Of a stretch of DNA of 64,000 bases, positions 17,901 through 25,430 are shown piece after piece. The stretch is from positions 34,889 through 98,888 of the forward strand of contig NZ_JAMZIE010000008.1 in assembly GCF_024178165.1 (NCBI RefSeq), in the 5' to 3' direction. The notes beneath the pieces are model-generated. The model was not told the origin of the DNA. It was given only the letters and a program-made list of their open reading frames with translations, and made no database searches. Every line of letters starts with the position of its first letter. Positions within the stretch are counted from its first letter, which is position 1. This DNA comes from Halohasta salina. Lineage in GTDB: Archaea; Halobacteriota; Halobacteria; Halobacteriales; Haloferacaceae. The position numbers and the translations under genes were made by a program.

Positions 17901-18713
17901 GTTGTTGAACGCTCGGTATGGGATGGTTTCGAACAGCAGATCTACTTCTGGGAGACGACCCATATCAGTCAGCTCACCTTTCGCCTCAATCGAGGTCGGA
18001 CCTGTTGTGGAGGCGTCATGCGTCTCCACCTCCAAAACCGGTGGATTCTCTAGGATGATGATCTCGGTTTCGTTGGTCGCGTCGTCGACCTCGGCGGTCG
18101 CGTTCACCACGGTATCCGCTTCCGTGCCGGTGATCGTCGACGCACCCTCGTCTACACTGAGTTTCGAGCTATCCTCGACAGTGATGTTTGCCTCATTGGT
18201 CACGGTTCTGTTGATCTCGCGGTCGCCAAATTCAAAGACTTCCTTGACCGTGTAGTTGGCTGGGTTGTCCTTCAGCACGTAGGCCGGATCGCTCTCGTTG
18301 GCGATCTCGAATACCAACCTGTCGGCCGTGGAGTCGAAGTCGTAAGTTTCGCTGTGGACGACCGTCTCGGTCGGATCATGGATCACCAGCAGCTCGAACT
18401 GCCCATCGAGAATCGGATCGTCGAACGTCTCGTTGGAGCTGGTTCCTGGAGCGAGGGGACTCTCAAGGCTGATATTCTCGTCGACACCCACCAGCCGGAT
18501 CGTCGTCTCGTTCGGAGACAGCGTGTCGCCGCCCCGGTGGTCCAGCGTCACATTGATTGGCGTGGCATCGGATTCGATATCGGCGATCGGTCCCTGTTCG
18601 AGGTCGGCCTGCCACTCGGTCAACACGACGGCTCCCGCCCCGGTAACCGTGAGCGTGATCACGGCCGTCAGGAGGATGACACCGACGCTCTCGCTTTGGG
18701 CACGCTCGAACAT
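14964..18713 (-). CDS. Pilin-like secreted protein with four ~255-aa nested repeats
   Basis: This 1249-aa protein has an archaeal pilin/archaellin-type N-terminus: a short charged leader MFERAQSESVG followed by the hydrophobic helix VILLTAVITLTVTGAGAVVL, the kind processed by PibD. After a ~190-aa spacer rich in Asn-x-Thr/Ser sites come four tandem units (approximate nucleotide blocks 18043, 17278, 16510 and 15747 down to 14967). Each unit starts and ends with fibronectin-III-like strands (IEAKGELTD...; NYSAEITGL...YSARAYA), and between them sits a tyrosine-rich ~135-aa insert (WRTDP.GYTH, ETRTYYY, FRIEVTLSED, SIRLTDI). The start overlaps the upstream pilin-like gene's stop by one base. A surface or adhesion role is inferred. 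Confidence 0.85.
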   Translation of the reverse strand: MFERAQSESVGVILLTAVITLTVTGAGAVVLTEWQADLEQGPIADIESDATPINVTLDHRGGDTLSPNETTIRLVGVDENISLESPLAPGTSSNETFDDPILDGQFELLVIHDPTETVVHSETYDFDSTADRLVFEIANESDPAYVLKDNPANYTVKEVFEFGDREINRTVTNEANITVEDSSKLSVDEGASTITGTEADTVVNATAEVDDATNETEIIILENPPVLEVETHDASTTGPTSIEAKGELTDMGRLPEVDLLFETIPYRAFNNDSEDNGDNIIASGEWRTDPAGYTHAGRYVHDNKPLVEGETRTYYYNNSAGVGGNYLWHLRDAPEDSGSMYHDYYRGGYYYGDWPDSGFRIEVTLSEDGSTVDVVSYKDVTGDDVHIADRGVSTRNGDVYFTTHTSGTSGENSIRLTDIREPGEAELTEAETDVTKEKNYSAEITGLNVDQTYSARAYARAEIGGETVTATGDRLTNSTESQVVETVGAPPASGTRINSTGRLVDIGSLDSTDLLFEYIPHRFFNKDSNDNGDNITASGVWRTDPTGYTHAGRYVHDNKPLVEGETRTYYYNNSAGVGGNYLWHLRDAPEDSGSMYHDYYRGGYYYGDWPDGGFRIEVTLSEDGSTVDVISYKNMTGDDVHIADTDVSTRSGDVYFTTHTSGTSGENSIRLTDIYDTAEIEFVTAERDVTEPTGYNTNITGLRPGRNYTVRAYAEEMVNGTEIVDTGERYTTYLNGPSITTLQANATGGTSVEAEGELVDLGDLHQTDLWFETVPYRAFNKDREDNGDNVTTDGEWRTDPEGYTHDSDFIHDNRPLVGGETRTYYYYNPGINAGYLWYLRDAEEETGYVGSDYHRGGAWYHDFPQGEFRIEVTLSEDESTVDVILYENATGDETDFVETDVPTRSGNVYFSTHPYGGATDSDSIRLTDIYEPSDSEQHEAKTGVTGSTNYSAEINNLKPDHKYAIRAYSERIADNVTITDSGAEVTARTETATVETVSAHPNGNRIEAEGELVDIGALQETNLSFEYTPYRKFNELETDNGDNVTTDGEWRTDPEGYTHDSDFIHDNRPLVGGETRTYYYYNPGINAGYLWYLRDAEEETGYVGSDYYRGGAWYHDFPQGEFRIEVTLSEDESTVDVILYENAIGDETDFVETDVPTRSGNVYFSTEPYGGAIGSDSIRLTDIYEASETQRVDVETGVTENTTYSTDILAEFERNYTVRTYAERRVDNTTIVNTGDKVEVQTEGPGGVP
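14967..18043 (-). repeat. Four tandem ~765-bp coding repeats
   Basis: The repeat period is 762-765 bases, measured between equivalent positions in adjacent units (15541/16303 and the corresponding points near 17077 and 17875). Units 1 and 2 (higher coordinates) share nearly identical insert sequences, and units 3 and 4 share a different, nearly identical insert. The flanking fibronectin-like portions are much more diverged in all units. Confidence 0.9.
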
Positions 18714-19858
18714 CAGCAAGCCCCCGTCGCGTTGATCCGCTCGTAGGCTTCCGTCGTACCGATGTTGTCGTCGAGTGCGATCCCACAAGGGGAGTCGACT
18801 CCAGTGAGCCGTACCGATCTATTGCTCGCTGGGTTTTCCAGTTCCGCAGTCGATTTCTCATCGACGTCTCCAGAGGCGTTGAACACCCAGACGTCGACCC
18901 CTTCATCGACAGGATCGTGGAACCTGTCCCGAATTTTAAACTTCAAATCCGTGCCACTGTACGAAACGTTCTGGAGATACGTCGGTTCCGGCTCGGTGGG
19001 TCCCGATCCGACGTCGACTTTGTGGATTGTCAGGGTGTAATTCGTCGAACTATTGAGCCGGATCGTGGCGTTCCCGTCGTTCACCGAGACGTTTTCGACC
19101 TCCTGCTCACTGTGGAGGATATCGTCGGGATCAGTCGTGTTCCACTGCTCCTCGCCCAGTCCGGTCGGGAGTTCGAGCGTGATCAGGCCGGTGTTCGAAT
19201 CGTTCGTGACCTCGATTTCGGTCGACTCGGTCACTCGCTCAGGGATGACCGACTCGGCGTCGGTGTCGACCGACTGGAGATCGCCGTCGATGACGACGAG
19301 TTCGATCTCGTCGCCGTCGATGATCGGCTGGTGGTTCTCGGCCAGTCGAAGTTCGGTAGTGTTCGATTCGTCGTACTCGGCCGCGAGCATCCCGTACTCG
19401 ATCCGGTAGTCGGCCGTCCCGCGAAGGACCCGGTAGTTCGGACTGTAGGTGATCGCCTGCGCCTCGTAGCTCCGCGTGGTGTTGTCCCAGTAGTTGTCGA
19501 ACGACTGGTTGGTGTCGGTGACTGCCGTCACGTTGTGAAGTCGCACCGGCTTATCGGCGGTCGTCTGTAGCGTTCCGCTGGCCGGCGGCGGATAGATGAA
19601 AAACAGTCGGTTGTTGTACTCCGTGCCGAGGGTAATCGTCGCCGGCTGTGGCTCGCCGTCGACGACCGTCTCGAAGACGGCCGTATACAGGTCGACCATC
19701 TCATCGCCGACCTGCTGGCTGTGCTCGAACTCGACCTGCCTGTTTTCCTCCGGCACGCCCTGTGCCTGATAGAGCGTGAGAGCGATGATCAGAAACCCGA
19801 ACAACAGTACGGCTCCGACCTGAATCGACTGGGCTCGGTTGTCGGAGCAGAAATTCAT
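18713..19858 (-). CDS. Pilin-like surface protein, partner of the repeat protein
   Basis: This 381-aa protein begins MNFCSDNRAQSIQVGAVLLF and continues GFLIIALTLYQA, a pilin-type leader and hydrophobic helix followed by an extracellular part rich in N-x-S/T sequons (NVSVNDGNATIRLNSSTNYT). I think this is a haloarchaeal family with a pilin-like N-terminus, but it is uncharacterised. The frame extends 20 codons upstream; the ATG at 19858 is chosen because the signal helix starts there. The stop overlaps the ATG of the repeat protein, so the two are translated together and may assemble together. Confidence 0.8.
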   Translation of the reverse strand: MNFCSDNRAQSIQVGAVLLFGFLIIALTLYQAQGVPEENRQVEFEHSQQVGDEMVDLYTAVFETVVDGEPQPATITLGTEYNNRLFFIYPPPASGTLQTTADKPVRLHNVTAVTDTNQSFDNYWDNTTRSYEAQAITYSPNYRVLRGTADYRIEYGMLAAEYDESNTTELRLAENHQPIIDGDEIELVVIDGDLQSVDTDAESVIPERVTESTEIEVTNDSNTGLITLELPTGLGEEQWNTTDPDDILHSEQEVENVSVNDGNATIRLNSSTNYTLTIHKVDVGSGPTEPEPTYLQNVSYSGTDLKFKIRDRFHDPVDEGVDVWVFNASGDVDEKSTAELENPASNRSVRLTGVDSPCGIALDDNIGTTEAYERINATGAC

Positions 19859-19948
19859 TTCTGCGGAGGTATTTTCTACATGATTAAAAATGTATTGAAA
19901 CCGGTGTCGGTCCCGCACCGGTGAGTCGAGTTGAAACGGGGGTCGATT

Positions 19949-20935
19949 TCAGGCGTCGAGTTGTTGTCGACCGGGTGCGATTAGGGCGTCGAGCTCCGAC
20001 GCGAGGGCACCTTTGGCGTCCATCGGGTGGAGTTCGCCGGATTCCATATCTGCCTCTAGGGCCTCGTAGCTCTCGTATTCGAGATCGCCGCCGTACTCTT
20101 CGGGGCGCTCGACCACGACGGTGTCGACCCGCGGGAACACATGGTACTTGAACAGTTGCAGGACGGGGTTCTCGCGTTCGTTGCCCTCGTCGTCGGGGTC
20201 GGGATCGGCCGTCGGCGGACAGAAGGCGTCGTTGACTTTCTCGGCGATCTCCTTGCTGGAGTCGTCCATCGAGATCGTCACCCCGTCGCTGGAGGACATC
20301 TTGCCGACACCAGTAGAGAGGTCGGCAATGATCGGCGTGTGGAGCGCGGGCCGGACGTCGTAGCCGAGCTCGGGCAGCGTCTCGCGTGCCAGCATGTGGA
20401 CCTTCCGCTGGTCGAGCCCGCCGACCGCGAGGTCGACGTCGAGATATTCGATATCCAGCGCCTGCATGAGGGGGTAGACCATCTGGGAGACCTTGGCGTG
20501 GTCGCCGCGCTGGATCTCGGCCATCGACCGCTTGGCGCGGGAGAGCGTCGTCTCCAACTCGGCGGCGTGCAGATCGAGGGTGTACTCCTCGTCGAGCTGG
20601 AACTCCGAGCCGAGGACGAACTCGGTTTGTTCCTCGTCGAGGCCGTAGGCGATGAACTGCTCCTGCATTCGCTCGGCAGTTTCGCGGATTTCCTCGAAGG
20701 TGCCCTTGTCGTTCAGGTAGGCGTGAACGTCGGCCAGCAGGACCGTGACTTCGAAGCCCGCCTCTTGGAGGTCGATCAGTTTCGTCGCGGTCAGCATGTG
20801 GCCGATGTGGAGGACGCCGGAGGGTTCGTAGCCGACATAGGCTCGCTTGCCCTCGGGGCTGTTGGCTAGCGTGCGAACCTCGTCGTCGGTGACCACCTCA
20901 TCGGCATTCCGGGTGATCAACTCGTAGGCGTCCAT
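19949..20935 (-). CDS. tyrS: Tyrosyl-tRNA synthetase
   Basis: This 328-aa class I synthetase of archaeal type has HIGH at residues 43-46 (GVLHIGHMLTA), the KMSSS loop (GVGKMSSSDGVTI), and the tyrosine-pocket context YVGYEPSG. It charges tRNA-Tyr in the cytosol. It has the usual short archaeal length with no extra C-terminal S4 domain, an acidic insert (PTADPDPDDEGNEREN) typical of halophiles, and no visible anomalies. Confidence 0.96.
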   Translation of the reverse strand: MDAYELITRNADEVVTDDEVRTLANSPEGKRAYVGYEPSGVLHIGHMLTATKLIDLQEAGFEVTVLLADVHAYLNDKGTFEEIRETAERMQEQFIAYGLDEEQTEFVLGSEFQLDEEYTLDLHAAELETTLSRAKRSMAEIQRGDHAKVSQMVYPLMQALDIEYLDVDLAVGGLDQRKVHMLARETLPELGYDVRPALHTPIIADLSTGVGKMSSSDGVTISMDDSSKEIAEKVNDAFCPPTADPDPDDEGNERENPVLQLFKYHVFPRVDTVVVERPEEYGGDLEYESYEALEADMESGELHPMDAKGALASELDALIAPGRQQLDA

Positions 20936-20986
20936 ACACCTCCGTCGGGTCAGCGCTGTAAAATGACTTCTGAATGCGGGTCGGCC

Positions 20987-22963
20987 CTAGCTCCCGCCGG
21001 ATTTCGTATCGGCGCGGTGTTCGCTGATCAGTTCGTCGACCATGCTCGCTTTCTGTTCGCGTTCGCGCTCTTCGGCTCGCTGTTCCCAGTCGGCGATCAC
21101 GGCCTCGATTTCCTCGTCGTCCACAACTGCCAACTCGTCGATCTCCTGAATCGACACGTCCTCGGCTGACCCGACCGGAATCCCGGCCTCGAAGAGGATC
21201 TCGTCGGCCGCATCCGACAGCCCACCCTCCCGCAGGACGACCCGTGGCTCGATGTCGACTACCATTTCTGCCGTACTGCGTCCGGCCCCCGAGGCGTCCC
21301 GGAAGTAGATGATGTCGCCGCTTGTGAGGCCGATCTCCTCGTCGGTCTCCTCGATAGCACGTTTGGTGAACTGCTCGACCATCTTCACCGAGACGAGATT
21401 TCGGTCGCCCGCCACGTCGTCGACGTTCGAGTGGTCGAGCTTCCAGAGTTCCTTCAGGCGATCTAACTTCGATTCGAGTTCGTCGGCCCGCTCGATAGCT
21501 TCGTCGCGCTCCCGCTCCAGGCGATTGATCTCGCGGTTACGCTGAGAGATCTCCCGGCGCTCCCGTGCCTCCCGTCGCTCCTCGCGGCGGGCCTCCGAGA
21601 GCTCCTGTTTGTACTCCTCGATCGTCTCGTCCCGTTCGTCGAGTTTCGCTTCGAGTTCGTCGGTGTGGGCCTGGAGTCGGTCGACCTGATCCTCCAACTC
21701 CTTGATTCGCCGTTCCTCTGCCGAGAGTTCCCGCACCTCGTGGGTCGACTCCTCGTCGTCGGCCTCGGGCTCGTCCGACAGCTCTCGCAGGGCGGCCTCG
21801 ACGGACGCGCCGCCAGCGACGACGTGGGCGATCACCTCCTCGCGGTCGAACTGCCGGGGGGTCTTCTCGGCGATCCGGTCGAACTGATCCTCGTGGTCGT
21901 CGTAGGCATAGAGGGCTGCGGCCATCGCGTCCCGTTCGTGGTCGTTTTCGTACTCGTGATCGCGTGTCCGGTGGACCTTCTCGTCGACCGGAATATCGCT
22001 CGGCGGGACCCACCGGGTCGCATCGAAGCTCCGCCGGAATTTTTCCACTGTTTCGGGCATCGGCGTCACGTCGGCGGCGACGATCAGGGGTCGACCGCGG
22101 TCGATGAGCCACTCGATGAGTTCGGCGGTGTCGGCCGTCCGGCTCGAAAAGCGGTCCAACACCCGGCCGTCCAGCGAGACGACCGCCGCCGCGGTGGTCG
22201 TTCCGGGATCGATCCCGACGATCACGCGGTCCCGCCGCTTGACGAGCGGTTCGTAGCTGATCCCGTCGCGCTGCTCGCGTTCGATCTCGATCCGGGTATC
22301 ACCCGACCGGTGGGTCGACACCGGTAGCTCCGAGGGGGTCGCCTCGACGGTAAAGACGGCGTTCGCAAGGCCGCCGTACTTCTCGGTCACGTCCTTTTCG
22401 AACTCCAGATTCGCCTCCGTGAGCTTGGACTCGACCTTCTTGGCCATCCGCTTGACGCTGCCGTGAATCCGGCGGGTGTAGCGGTCTTGGCTCCAGCCGC
22501 CCTTGCCGGTCGACCGCCCGCGGGCGACCTTGACGGTCGTCGTGTTCGTAAACGCCGAGACCTCACAGCCGACGTTGGCCGCCGCGAGTCGGGCGGCGGC
22601 CTCGGCCTCTTTCATCGGCTTCTTGCCGTAGGGAACGCCGTGACGGGCGGCGACCCGCGACAGCGGTTCGGGCCGCTCGTCGCCGGTCACCTGTACGAGC
22701 GTCGTTGCCGAGGGGAGTCGACGCAGAAACCCCACGAGGGCGTCTTTGTCCTCGGCGAGTTCGTAGGCGTTGTCGGTCGCCAACAGCCCCGGCTCCTCGG
22801 ATTTGATCAGTCGACAGAGTTTGCGGAACGAGACCACGTCCCGTTCGATCTGGCCGTCGTCGAGGACGGCGAGCGCGTAGGAGGGTGCATCGCCGCGAAT
22901 GTCACCGCTCTGGATGTCGACGCCGAACACCGGCCCGTCGAGTGCGTTCGTCCGGACGGTCAC
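20987..22963 (-). CDS. COG2433/DUF460 protein: RNase H-like fold plus coiled coil
   Basis: This 658-aa protein has an N-terminal RNase H-like half (FGVDIQSGDIRGD...; VIVGIDPGTTTAAAVVSLDG near residue 250; DHERDAMAAALYAYDDHE). A long coiled coil follows (residues ~400-510, KELEDQVDRLQAHTDELEAK...), then a C-terminal alpha/beta part. DUF460 proteins are widespread in archaea and predicted to be nucleases or resolvase-like proteins; activity is unproven. The acidic residues expected for an RNase H metal site (GIDPGTT, ADVTPMP, ERDA) are present, so catalytic activity is plausible. Confidence 0.85.
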   Translation of the reverse strand: MTVRTNALDGPVFGVDIQSGDIRGDAPSYALAVLDDGQIERDVVSFRKLCRLIKSEEPGLLATDNAYELAEDKDALVGFLRRLPSATTLVQVTGDERPEPLSRVAARHGVPYGKKPMKEAEAAARLAAANVGCEVSAFTNTTTVKVARGRSTGKGGWSQDRYTRRIHGSVKRMAKKVESKLTEANLEFEKDVTEKYGGLANAVFTVEATPSELPVSTHRSGDTRIEIEREQRDGISYEPLVKRRDRVIVGIDPGTTTAAAVVSLDGRVLDRFSSRTADTAELIEWLIDRGRPLIVAADVTPMPETVEKFRRSFDATRWVPPSDIPVDEKVHRTRDHEYENDHERDAMAAALYAYDDHEDQFDRIAEKTPRQFDREEVIAHVVAGGASVEAALRELSDEPEADDEESTHEVRELSAEERRIKELEDQVDRLQAHTDELEAKLDERDETIEEYKQELSEARREERREARERREISQRNREINRLERERDEAIERADELESKLDRLKELWKLDHSNVDDVAGDRNLVSVKMVEQFTKRAIEETDEEIGLTSGDIIYFRDASGAGRSTAEMVVDIEPRVVLREGGLSDAADEILFEAGIPVGSAEDVSIQEIDELAVVDDEEIEAVIADWEQRAEEREREQKASMVDELISEHRADTKSGGS

Positions 22964-23007
22964 ACTCCTGATAGAACCGCAGGCAGTAAATACTCCACGC
23001 CGCGGGG

Positions 23008-23418
23008 CTACTCGATGGTCGCCGAGGCGGTGTCGTCGACCACCCCTGCGGCGGTCAGCACCCGCGCTGCGTTCGCGACTCCGGCCCCCATCTCGGGGCC
23101 CTCCTTCTCGACGAAGGCGTGGTACGACAGCGCCGCCGGAAGTTCGGCGCTGGGTCGGCCGGCCGCGAGAATCACCGGCAGCGTCGGATGCTCACGCCGG
23201 AGCGACTGGTGGAAGATTTCGACACGGTCGGGCGAGAGTTCCGTATCGAGGACAACGCAGTCGATCCCGCCCTCCATGATCGACTCGCGGGCTGCCGCCA
23301 GCGTCGACACCGATCGGACGTCCATCGCGGACGACCGACGCACCGCTGCGGCGGTATACTCGTCGAACAGGCTGTCGTCGGTGACCACGAGCAGTCGAAC
23401 CGCGGGAGCAACCGTCAT
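23008..23418 (-). CDS. Stand-alone response-regulator receiver-like protein
   Basis: This 136-aa protein has the receiver layout: paired acidic residues after the first strand (RLLVVTDDSLFDEY), the phospho-acceptor region (IDCVVLDTELSPDR, D in VVLD), and the conserved lysine before the last strand (YHAFVEKEGPEMG). No output domain is present. It might act as a phosphate shuttle or a protein-protein switch. The cognate kinase is not in the window. The start MTVAPAVRLLVV at 23418 is preferred over an upstream start because it gives a normal first beta strand. Confidence 0.75.
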   Translation of the reverse strand: MTVAPAVRLLVVTDDSLFDEYTAAAVRRSSAMDVRSVSTLAAARESIMEGGIDCVVLDTELSPDRVEIFHQSLRREHPTLPVILAAGRPSAELPAALSYHAFVEKEGPEMGAGVANAARVLTAAGVVDDTASATIE

Positions 23419-23506
23419 ATATAGCCGATGGCTACCACGGCCAAAAGACACTGCTAAGAGAGCTATTGTGGGCACTATAGACGTCCCAACACCGGGTAGT
23501 CGACGC

Positions 23507-24436
23507 CTACTCGTCGGGGAACGGCACCTCGACGGTCTGGCCGTCGGTCGCGACGAAGGCCTCGCCGTCGAAGGCGGCGGCGGCCTCCTGCTCGATAGCC
23601 GAGGAGTCAGCCCCGTACCGCGAGGAGATATGTGTCAGTGCGAGCCGTTCGACGCCGGCGCGGGCGGCGATGTCACCGGCTTCGCCCCCGGTCGAGTGGG
23701 CCGTCGACCGGGCGCGCTCTCCGTTGTCGGCCGCGAAGGTGGCGTCGTGGATCAACAGATCCGCGTCCTCGCCGATCTCGACGGTGGCGTCGACCGGCCG
23801 GGTATCGCCCGTGTACACCACTTTTCGACCGGGTCGGGGGTCACCGACGACTTCCTCGGGCTCGATGACCCGGCCGTCGTCGAGTTCGACCGCCTCGCCC
23901 GCGTGGAGTCGACCGTAGGCCGGTCCCGGCGGGATTCCGAGTTCTTCCTCGGCTTTCTGTCGGTCGAACCGACCGGGGCGGTCGTCCTCGATCAACGCGT
24001 AGCCGACCGCGTTGGTCTGGTGGTGGGTCTGGAAGGCCCGCACTTCGTACTCGTTGGTCTCGCGGGCGACGTCACCGGCACTGATCTCGACGATCTCGAC
24101 CGGAAACGCCGGGCTGTAGTCGCCGACGGTGAGCAGCGTCTCGATGTCGTGGCCCGTCCCCTGCGGGGTGTAGATCGTCAGTGGGGCCTCCCGACCGTTG
24201 AAGCTCCAACTCTGGACGAGGCCGGGAATCCCGAGGATGTGGTCGCCGTGGAGGTGGGTGACGAAGATGGCCGCGACGTCGAAGCCGGTGCCGAACCGCA
24301 TCATCTGGCGCTGTGTGCCCTCCCCGCAGTCGAACAGCAGGCCGTCGCCCTCGCGGTTAATAAAGATCGCACTGGGTGCCCGATCCGTGGTCGGGACGGC
24401 CCCGCTGGTGCCGAGAAAGGTCACACGTAACGACAT
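23507..24436 (-). CDS. rnz: Ribonuclease Z (tRNA 3' processing)
   Basis: This 309-aa metallo-beta-lactamase endonuclease removes 3' trailers from pre-tRNAs. The histidine motif HLHGDH is at residues 61-66, followed by an exosite-containing stretch (FDRQKAEEELGIPPGPAYGRL), YTGDTRP and LTHISSRYG for the remaining metal ligands. The start MSLRVTFLGTSGAVPTTDRA matches the family. Archaeal tRNAs, like the one in this window, lack encoded CCA and need this cut. Confidence 0.95.
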   Translation of the reverse strand: MSLRVTFLGTSGAVPTTDRAPSAIFINREGDGLLFDCGEGTQRQMMRFGTGFDVAAIFVTHLHGDHILGIPGLVQSWSFNGREAPLTIYTPQGTGHDIETLLTVGDYSPAFPVEIVEISAGDVARETNEYEVRAFQTHHQTNAVGYALIEDDRPGRFDRQKAEEELGIPPGPAYGRLHAGEAVELDDGRVIEPEEVVGDPRPGRKVVYTGDTRPVDATVEIGEDADLLIHDATFAADNGERARSTAHSTGGEAGDIAARAGVERLALTHISSRYGADSSAIEQEAAAAFDGEAFVATDGQTVEVPFPDE

Positions 24437-24525
24437 GGACAGTGGTCGACTGCGGGCGATTAAACGCCCTTCGGAACGTCCGTCGGGCGGCGGCCAGATG
24501 GACGGCGTCTCGACCGGTCGACGCC

Positions 24526-25323
24526 TCAGACGTACCGAAGGGGTAGCATCAGGAGGATCCCGAAGACGATCCCACCGACGAGTTCCGGCTTCCCACCGCG
24601 GGGGACGTTGTTGCCGAGATCCAGCGCTTCGGGGATGAACTCCGAGACGACGAGATAGATCATCGCCCCCGCGGCGAAGCCGAAGCCAAAGGGGAGGAAC
24701 TCCCGGGCAACCCGGACGAAGCCGAAGGCGATGACCGCGCCGATCGGTTGGGGGAGACTCGAAAAGACGGCCCACCAGACCAGCTTCCAGTTTTCGACGC
24801 CCATCGATTTGAGGGGGATCGAGATCGCCGTCCCCTCAGGGATGTTGTGGATCGAGATGGCGACGGTCATGAAGATCGCCAACACGGGGACGGTCGCCCC
24901 GAGGATCTGCGTGCCGCCCTCCAGCCCCAGGTCGGCGAAGGAGACTCCGACAGCGACGCCTTCGGGGAAGCTATGGACGGTCAGGATGCCGAGAATGAGG
25001 ACGAGTTTCTTGAAGTCCGCCTCCTCGTACTCTTGGGGGTCGATCTCGGCGTCGACCAACACCTCGTGGGCGACGATGACGAGCACCACGCCCGCGGCCA
25101 TCCCGGCGGCGATCTCCCAGCCGCTGCCCTCGGCGAGTCCCTCTTCGATGAGCCCGAACAGCGACGCCGAGACCATGATCCCCGAGGCTAGCCCCCACAG
25201 GACGATGTTCCGCCGGTCGCTGATCGTCTCGAAAAAGAAGAACGGGAGCGCGCCGATCCCGGTCGCCAAGGCGGTGATGAACCCGGCGACAAAGACGAAC
25301 GTGAGGTTCCCGAGTAATTCCAT
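24526..25323 (-). CDS. ZIP-family metal transporter
   Basis: This 265-aa protein has about eight membrane helices and the two ZIP metal-site signatures, VHSFPEGVAVGVSF (helix IV) and IHNIPEGTAIS (helix V). ZIP proteins import Zn2+ or other divalent metals into the cytosol. The histidine-rich loop of some members is replaced here by an acidic loop (DAEIDPQEYEEADFKK), as expected in a halophile. It is next to the RNase Z gene, but the 89-base gap does not prove an operon. Confidence 0.9.
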   Translation of the reverse strand: MELLGNLTFVFVAGFITALATGIGALPFFFFETISDRRNIVLWGLASGIMVSASLFGLIEEGLAEGSGWEIAAGMAAGVVLVIVAHEVLVDAEIDPQEYEEADFKKLVLILGILTVHSFPEGVAVGVSFADLGLEGGTQILGATVPVLAIFMTVAISIHNIPEGTAISIPLKSMGVENWKLVWWAVFSSLPQPIGAVIAFGFVRVAREFLPFGFGFAAGAMIYLVVSEFIPEALDLGNNVPRGGKPELVGGIVFGILLMLPLRYV

Positions 25324-25430
25324 TACCGGACACTACTCTACGCTGAAAAATAAAGCATCCGACAGCCGGGCGTACTGCTGTCGGTCGACCAGGTGAACGG
25401 ACCGGCGAACACCGGACAGCGGACGCCCAC

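Noticed and set aside
14967..18043. CRISPR-like repeats
   Set aside because: The repeats are ~765-bp coding units in frame, not short direct repeats with spacers. No CRISPR array was seen anywhere in the window.
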